From positions 1-64,000 of the forward strand of contig CAJNOQ010000152.1 of NCBI GenBank assembly GCA_905250885.1: 64,000 nucleotides of DNA, written 5' to 3'. This DNA is from Didymodactylos carnosus (taxonomy: Eukaryota; Rotifera; Eurotatoria; Philodinida; Philodinidae). Each line of letters begins with the position of its first letter. The first letter of the stretch is position 1. Under the pieces are notes generated by a model. That model searched no databases, had not been told where the DNA came from, and worked only from the letters and a program-made list of their open reading frames with translations. Shown one piece after another: positions 56,779-64,000 of the stretch. Both the position numbers and the translations under genes were made by a program.

Positions 56779-59683
56779 ATGTCAGTTGAGTCTTTAGTGA
56801 TGAACAATCAAAATGTATTGAAAAATCAAGTTTTGTTACGGTTTTATGCAGGCCTGAATTTTATGATTTGTAGGCATAAGTGAACTTTTTTCTCACTAAT
56901 ATCATGCTATTGAATTTACCTTTTATCAGATTAAATATGAGCTGTAGTCCAGATCAACAGTTTTTATATCAACGAATAGCACAAGAGATTTATATAGACG
57001 AAGGAAAAAAACATGGTTAGTAAAGTGACTTTTTCTTTATTATACAGAGACGCTTACCAATTCTCACTTGGTGTCGTTAGAAGAGGTTAGATATACAATT
57101 CCTGCCACCCATGTCTATCAACAACGACGAAATATTGTTATTCCAAATTATTCCACTCCTCCAACAACTCAGTATGCAAGTCTAGAGTGTGTGGTATGAT
57201 CTGTCTTCTTTTTATTCTATTATTCTAATACTTCTTAAGTTTTTAGCCTCAGAGCAGTTCGATAAGTGCCAAAAGTGCAGCGGCTTCAACGATTTGCACT
57301 GGAAATAATTCAAAAAATAACCATACAACATGGCCGGCAACATCAACACAACAAAATGATTATGAACGTGATAATCGTAAGTGAAATGCGACAATAACTG
57401 GCTGTAACAAGGAACATGAAAAATTTTCTTGGTTTACTCATTCTAGAAACTATCGAAAATAAACCGTTATACAACGGCGCTAGTATCGCTATTAAATCTT
57501 ATCATAAACAAATTCATCAGTTTTGTACAGATCTTAAATTAGATAATGATCAAATAACAAAATTACTTCAATTAATTTCATACGCTTTGCCACATGATCA
57601 TCATTTAGCTCTAACATCACAAAAACTATTTGAACTAGTTCAAGATAAAATTCGTTGTCCAAATTGTTGTTATGAAATCAATACTGGAGGAATCATTAAT
57701 GATCCAGTCAATCGACAACCATTCGTAGCTGTACAAAATAATCCATCTTCCACTTCGGCAATTCAAAATGCAATTCAGAATGGTATAGAAAGTGTAGAAT
57801 TTTTACTTATGATTTTTTTTTCTACTTTGTTATTTGATAGATTTAAATGAAACGCTTCAGTCACAAATTGACTATATACAAGAACCATACGCCGATACAA
57901 TTGAACAGAATAAAAAGTTTAAATCTTCGATTATATTTGAACCAGTTGGACATGATCAAATAAGTATGAATATTTGTTGCAAAAATCGATATGTGAATAT
58001 CTTTCTATTGTACTGTGACCAAAAATAATACAAGAGAATCTTTTCTATCAGTCCTATGTTTAAAGAAAATAGTTTACTGAAACCAATTGTTCTGAAGCAT
58101 TATCCTATAAAAAGAGTTCCAGTGCGCATGGCATGCCATCGGTCACTGACACCGGTGCGCACCCGTGCCCAGCAAGTGCCGAACCAGTGCCGATATATTT
58201 CTGCCGAAAGAGTGTCGCACTGGCAAAAATCAGTGCCGCAGTTTAATTTATTTAACCAATTAGTTTTTTATTATGGTTATTTATGCTGAATTTTGTATTA
58301 GAATGCGGCACTGATCAGCACCACATCGACATGCCAAAACTATGCGGCATTGCCTCGGCACTTCTCTTATGAGAAGGAAAAGATGAAGTTAGAAAGACAT
58401 TCGAAATATTAGAAGGAGACTATGATGTTAATACAGACAAAAATTGACAAAACAAAATGATGATTGAAAACAAAACTTCGGCACTGGTGTACACCGGTGC
58501 GAGATTTTTACATTCTTTCTGGCACCGGTGCGCATCGGTGCCCAGAAAAGAACTTATTCGGCATCGGTGCACAACCAGTGCCGATAAATTATCTTTTTGT
58601 AGGGTAGGTTTTCCTCAATTTTAGTAAGAATTCTCACTGAGTTTTAAATTATTGAGGATGTGTTTTTGATATCTTTCTATAGGTAAATATTTTGAAGTTA
58701 ATCAATTTTTTCATTTAGTAAATGGCAGTTTACCAAATGTTAATAGTCACAATGTTGAAGATGTGTCCCATTTAGATCCAACAACACCACTTACTACGAG
58801 TGATGCATTTAAAATAGGTACTGGGCACTTTTTTTTTCTTCATTCTTAACTCACATTTGTTACATTTCTTTTTTATTCTTAAGCTGTTGCAACAAGTGTT
58901 AGGCCGTTTCAAGATGCTGTGAAAGAACTATACAGTTTAATTGGTTTACAAAATGAAAAATTAGAAAGAAATTTACGGTATACACAACATTTACCAGGAC
59001 AAATGAATAATGCTGTAACAAGTGTCAACAATTTTCTTCGACTTGTAAGTGAATAAAAATCAACGAAAATTGTTGTTTATATGTCATTTCAACATTTAGA
59101 CATCAAAACTTACATCTGGAAATAAAATAGATGATAATGATCCAAATGTAATATTGGTAAGTATTTAAAAGTGTGAACATTTTATACACTAAATTCAAGT
59201 AACATTTATTTTCATTTAGATAATTAATGATATTGATTTGAAAGATGCTCAAGTAACAAATTCATTTACGGGAACTGGTCGTAATTGTGTTCGACATGTA
59301 TACGGTCCTGATGCATCTGGTCATTCATTAAAACAGGGCGAATTTGAAATTATTATAGGTATAGTACTTTCATATCTTCCTTTTCTGGTAATATTTATTT
59401 TATTCTTTCAGAAGCTATTGCCTATCTTCATAAAGTGTCATTTGCCGACGTATGGTCTAAAGCAACGATAATAAAAGAATCGTTATTGCAAATGAAATAT
59501 GACAATAAAAAACATACGGCCACATCTTCCACAATAGACACATCTCGTTCGAAGAGAGGCAAATCACGTCAGTCAAAACAAGCAACAGCATCTTCGAGAG
59601 ATATTTCAAGTATTAATTCTGTTCAAGAACTAATTACTACGGCGTTACCAATAGCGCAAACAATCGAACAACAATCGTCTTGA
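56779..59683 (+). CDS. Unrecognised 548-residue protein
   Basis: Exons 56779-56840, 56930-57015, 57048-57193, 57247-57376, 57447-57782, 57841-57963, 58683-58817, 58884-59044, 59100-59156, 59220-59358, 59412-59683; every junction keeps phase, so the gene is real even though I cannot name it. It starts MSVESLVMNNQNVLKNQVLL. A Ser/Asn/Thr-rich linker lies at about 105-140, a CPNCC cluster at 212-216 (a lone Cys pair, not a full zinc finger that I can see), and a helix-rich part at about 340-400. The last 110 residues contain GTGRNCVRHVYG and EAIAYLHKVSFADVWSKATI, followed by a basic Ser/Thr/Lys-rich segment (SKRGKSRQSKQA). That block has only a vague resemblance to BEN domains, not enough to call one. 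Predicted soluble, no signal peptide. Intron 6 (719 nt) carries the GTGCC-word element. Confidence 0.8.
58110..58600. repeat. CGGCACTGGTGCGCACCGGTGCC-word element in an intron
   Basis: Starts about CCTATAAAAAGA and ends CTTTTTGTAGGG, short terminal inverted repeats. GTGCCGAACC, CACCGGTGCGCA, CGGCACT and similar words occur over a dozen times in both orientations in the outer thirds (58120-58230, 58300-58370, 58480-58590). The middle is AT-rich. Spliced out as part of intron 6 of the unrecognised gene. Confidence 0.7.
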
Positions 59684-60845
59684 AATGTTTTTCTTGCCGT
59701 TGTTTTTGTAGATTTAATTGTAATTTTTCTTTTTCAGTAGAAGTTAGTTTATCAAACTATTTACAGTTTTTAGTCTTATGAGAGCATCATATCACGAGAA
59801 AACATGTACAAGTTTCAAATTCCGTAGTTCGAGAGAGATTTCTGATATCTATAAGAAATTTCTGGAAACTACTGCATAGCTTGTAGTATACATTTTATGT
59901 ACCTAATTTAAGGAGTTGGGTGCCATTGTTTTAAGATAAATTGTGTTATATTTCATATTTCTTAATGTAAACTTATTTCACACAGCAACAGTAACGTAGT
60001 ACACTATGTTCTGCGAAATCTTTTGGTATACAAGATAATATTACAACATAAAGGGTATAGATCCACTTTAGTCTTTAAATCTTTTTATAATACAAATTTT
60101 ATACTATTATTCTAGGCATGTGCTCATGATTATCGCTTACTGAACAAATTTGGCGTGTTGTATGAAGGGAGTTTATTATTACATAATGTTATGTACATGC
60201 GTTTTATGGCTTGATTTATCGTTGAGGATTCTCTATGTATGAGAATTTATCAATTTGGGCTTTATTGAGGTATACGCACTAAATGTACGTTGATAGTATG
60301 CTTAAGTTGTTGTGTTCAGTATATGTGTCACATACGGTTTTTGTTAATATTATTCGTATTTCCACAATATGGTTAATTAAATATTCAATCTTACCACATT
60401 AAAATATAAAGTGACTTTTATCCAGTCTTATACAATACCACTGAAATTTATAACAAAAAAACTTTGATACTCATAAGTGCTGAAGTAAGTAGCTTAACTT
60501 GATGGAAATATTTAAAAATATTATTAACTTTAACATTTTTGATAATACCATTACATATTCTATTATGGAAATCTGTCAGAAATTAACGCAAAATTAGCCG
60601 TTTATATCTTCTCAGTTTTTTGTAAATATTGTTATATTTTTATATAAAGATGTCTGCACATATGCTTGTTTGCAGAACTTATTTATACAGTAGAGAGAAA
60701 GCTCATGTCAATGATCTGCTGGATGAAGATCTCTTGTTCCAATGGAGTCCTAGCTCATCTCTATGTTTGTTTCTAGCAAATGATATTAAGAAACTTCACA
60801 TGTGAAAATCATCAAATATATGCTCATCTCTAGATTCATTTTAAA
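59684..60845. other. Spacer upstream of MTMR9
   Basis: No gene or bounded repeat seen. A CTCTAG acceptor-like site ends at 60833, 12 bases before the MTMR9 ATG, so a non-coding first exon may lie here. Confidence 0.5.
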
Positions 60846-63800
60846 ATGGTTTATACCGATTCAATTAAAATTCCATGTGTACGAAATTTAGTTTACCGTG
60901 ATAATCAACATGTTTATCCAGAATCAATAGTGAATATAACTTTGCATAACATTATAATTACATTTAAAACAGCCAAAACATCAATCGCATCAGCACAACA
61001 ACAGCAGAAAAATGAACCCGAGTACAAAGAATTATGGGTAAGTGTACAACATTATTTGAAAAAAGATTAGTGATTTAGTTTTTACAGAGTCAGGCTTCCC
61101 GATCAGGGGCTGGTTTCTCCCTAAAAACATTTTTGCACTTTCCGCCAAAATCTTTGACATTTTTCCACAAGCAATTTTCTGCCAAAAATTTAGAAAACAT
61201 CTTTTTTTTGCCCCTCTCATCGCTGAGAACAATCGAAAATCCTGTACAAAGTATATTTTAGAGAAGTGATCATTATTCTTTTCATTTTAGCTATTTTATT
61301 CGAATATTGATGCTGTTCATACACGATTTCCACCTCAAACGCGAAACGATGTTCTTCGTAATTCAAATAGTTTGAATAACAGTTCCCCATCATCGCCAAC
61401 TACAACGACGACAAGTTCTGTTACATATACAATTATTGTTCGTTTAAAAACGTTACAATCGATTTATTTTGATATTCCACAGTATGATGAGGCGAGTAAA
61501 TTGGCTGAATCACTCGATCTATTAATCGTTAACTTAGGTAATTATCAAAATATTTCCACTAAACAGTCTTGGAGAATCAAACTTTAGAGTTAGTAAACTA
61601 TTTGAACTTTGTATCTGAGACACTTGCTGTTGTCTACTCTAGACACTGGTCAGTAGTACAGTGTCTTCTCTCTTGCCGATTGAATATATCAACTATGCTG
61701 TCTTCTCTGTGTATTATTGTAAACTATGTTACCTTCACATAACTTAAGAACCATCGTCATTGTCAATTCGGAACTTATTTTAACTGAGAGACTAAAGAGA
61801 CTCGTCGTAAAGTGATTTTTTCAAATTAAAATATGAATTTTATTAATTCCGCACCGTATAACCATAGTATTTCTACTTTTCTAATATTCACATCCGTATA
61901 TAATCTCTTTTGGATATAGATATCGCATAGTTCATATAAGATAGATTATAATACATAAATACATCACGTCTTTTTCTGGTCGTTTTTTAATTCGTCAGTT
62001 TTAATTCATTTAAATAGTTAAATGAGTTATGATGATATTTGAGAAAGAAATTCAAGATATTTCTTGATCTTTAAGTAAAGAATGGCACTGTAGGATCACC
62101 AGAATGATGCACTGTTCCAGTTAAACTCAGGAGGGAAAATATGAGTTTTAAATTAGAAGTGAAACATTTCTCTACTTAAACTTCATCTGCGTGTCCATAG
62201 TAGCTAAAAAACACAAAATAAAGGTAGACCACTTACCTAGTTTGCTTCCAGCTGCATTTCATTTAACAACGCTTTGATTTCAACTTTGGTTGCTTCTTAA
62301 TATTCAATATTGTCTTTAATTAGATGATATACATTTTATACACTATAGCATATGTTTTGAATTGACGCTTCTCCCATCCTAGCAGTCCTTTCAAATGTAT
62401 TTCACTTGTGAACTATATATCGCAACAAAATTTTGCTCTTTTTCTATTTAGATGGTTTTACCTGCGATGTCAGCTTTTTATATCCGTTTTGTTTTCCGCG
62501 GGATTTTGAAGTAATTCAAGATGGATGGTCAGCATTCTCGGTTGAATCGGAATTTAGTCGATTACAAGCAACTAGTGACGATTGGAGAATCAGTGATGTG
62601 AACAAAAATTTTGCTGTATGTAACTCTGCACTTATATTATTTGAAATAATCAGTCTTAAATTTAGTTTTTTTGTTTGTATTTAGATCAGTGAAACGTATC
62701 CCGAGCGACTTGTTGTGCCAAAATCCATCAGTGATGAATATTTACAACGTTCTGCTAGTTTTAGACAACATGGGCGATTTCCACTATTAACATATTGTCA
62801 TAAACCATCAAAGGTAATAAACATACACGGGCTAAAAACTCGACTACTAATAACAAAATAAGTTTTATTTAGGCTTGTTTAATACGTAGTTCTCAACCAT
62901 TAGTCGGTTCTAATGTTCGTCGTTGTAAAGAAGATGAAGCTTTGTTAAATGCCATGTTATCACAACGTCATAAGAAAGGGTGGATCTTAGATACAAGACA
63001 TCCAACCATTGTAAAAAATGCTCAATCTAGAGGTAATAGTAAGAGACGTTGCTGCTAGACTGATTCATATTATATTATATTCATTTCAGGTGGTGGATGC
63101 GAACCAGAACACAATTATGCCTTATGGAAACGTTTACATCGACATCTAGACAAACATATTGTTTTACAAGAATCATTTATGAAATTAATGGAAGGTAAGT
63201 TTAATGTACACGAAGTTGACAAAAGAATGTTAGAAAAAAATACATCGATGTTATAAATATAATTTTATTTCAAACTATTTTAGCTTGCATCGACAATGTC
63301 AATAAAAATGATTGGTTATCAAAATTAGACAATAGCAATTGGCTATTACACGTTAAAGAAGCGTTAACAACAGCATGTATCGTCGCTCAAACAATTGATT
63401 GTGAAGGTAAAGAGTTTTTTGACAAAGTTTTTCTAGAATCGATTTCTCTTTTTCGTTATTGCTATTTAGAAACATGTGTTGTTGTTCATGGAACTGATGG
63501 TTGGGATACTACATTATTAGTGACAAGTCTGGCACAAATCTTACTTGATCCAGATTGTCGAACGGTTACTGGGTGAGCTTTTAAAACAGTTTTTATATTA
63601 AAATTTGTTAATGAGATTTGTAATATATTCAGTTATGAAGCATTAATTGAACGAGAGTGGATTCAAGCTGGTCATCCATTTCGTTTACGTTGTACACGTT
63701 CAGCATTTGGGCGTTCTCAACATCAGCATGAATCACCATTATTTACACTCTTTCTTGATTGTACTTGGCAGGTAATTATGGATTGAATTCATTCGTTTTG

Positions 63801-64000
63801 TTACATCTTTGCTTCTTTGTTTTCTTTTAGCTCTTACAACAGTTTGCTTGTTCGTTTGAATTCAATGAACAATTTTTAATTGAATTATTTGAACATGCTT
63901 ATTCATCTAAATTTGGTATGTGTATGATGTTAGTCAAGAAAAATAAAAATAAATTTTGTTTTTATTTATTAAAGGGACATTTATATTTAATAATGAAAAA
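60846..64000 (+). CDS. MTMR9: Myotubularin-related protein 9, 3' partial
   Basis: Catalytically inactive myotubularin; in animals it pairs with active MTMR6/7/8 phosphatases acting on PI3P and PI(3,5)P2 at endosomal membranes. Exons 60846-61037, 61291-61537, 62452-62615, 62685-62813, 62873-63032, 63090-63194, 63284-63406, 63470-63572, 63633-63771, 63831-63915, 63975 onward; 491 codons in frame. PH-GRAM part about 1-130 (ELWLLYSNIDAVHTRF as in human ELWLLHSNIDAIDKRF), then FEVIQDGWSAF, RRCKEDEALLNAML, LDTRHPTIVKNAQSRGGG, and YEALIEREWIQAGHPFRLRC. The P-loop is HGTDGWDTT (380-388): the catalytic Cys of HCSDGWDRT is Gly and the Arg is Thr, as in human MTMR9 HGTEGTDST. Exon 2 has an added Ser/Thr-rich loop. 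The rest of the gene runs past the window. Confidence 0.96.
61080..61235. other. Repeat-like filler in MTMR9 intron 1
   Basis: CAGGGGCTGGTTTCT ... GCCCCTCT suggests a small element with GGGGC/GCCCC ends. Weak. Confidence 0.3.

Noticed and set aside
1-64000. CRISPR array, operon or prokaryotic features
   Set aside because: All supported genes are intron-bearing animal genes; the repeats are inverted or word-repeat elements without regular spacers.

Overview
The window looks like a piece of an AT-rich invertebrate nuclear genome. It has animal orthologues with many short introns (often 45-70 nt, GT-AG) and AT-rich spacers crowded with inverted-repeat elements. A bdelloid rotifer of the Rotaria/Adineta kind is my best guess. 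This is inference from intron style, base composition and gene content; no species-diagnostic marker is present.

Layout. 1-781: fold-back element in the presumed first intron of a protein disulfide isomerase gene. 1103-3149 (+): PDI (P4HB-like), 5' partial, ending HEDL. 4824-13227 (-): complete BET bromodomain gene, 24 exons and 1,328 codons by my splice model, ending in a BRD4-type C-terminal motif. 13228-21235: mostly repeats, with a dead piggyBac transposase and several palindromic elements. 21236-28307 (+): complete USP19 orthologue, 19 exons and 1,187 codons, with two long inverted-repeat elements in its introns. 28308-40290: repeat-rich, with two LINE copies, many fold-backs and a hidden three-exon 104-codon gene (34018-35047, -). 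40291-41846 (+): pyroglutamyl-peptidase I, 5 exons. 41847-56778: about 15 kb with no recognisable gene but several inverted-repeat elements, including a 3.1-kb element with near-identical 424-bp arms. 56779-59683 (+): unrecognised 548-codon protein, 11 exons. 60846-64000 (+): MTMR9 pseudophosphatase, 3' partial.

The genes are ordinary eukaryotic housekeeping and regulatory genes, not an operon or gene cluster. Two touch ER proteostasis (PDI and USP19), one is chromatin/transcription elongation (BET), one a cytosolic peptidase and one a phosphoinositide pseudophosphatase.

The most unusual content is the repeat fraction. At least ten small elements have cores built from reiterated, mostly self-complementary words that differ from element to element. 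Two with quite different cores share the same terminus. A second group of long perfect fold-backs shares a different internal motif. I saw no CRISPR array, no tRNA or rRNA gene that I can support, and no virus-derived element that I can support.
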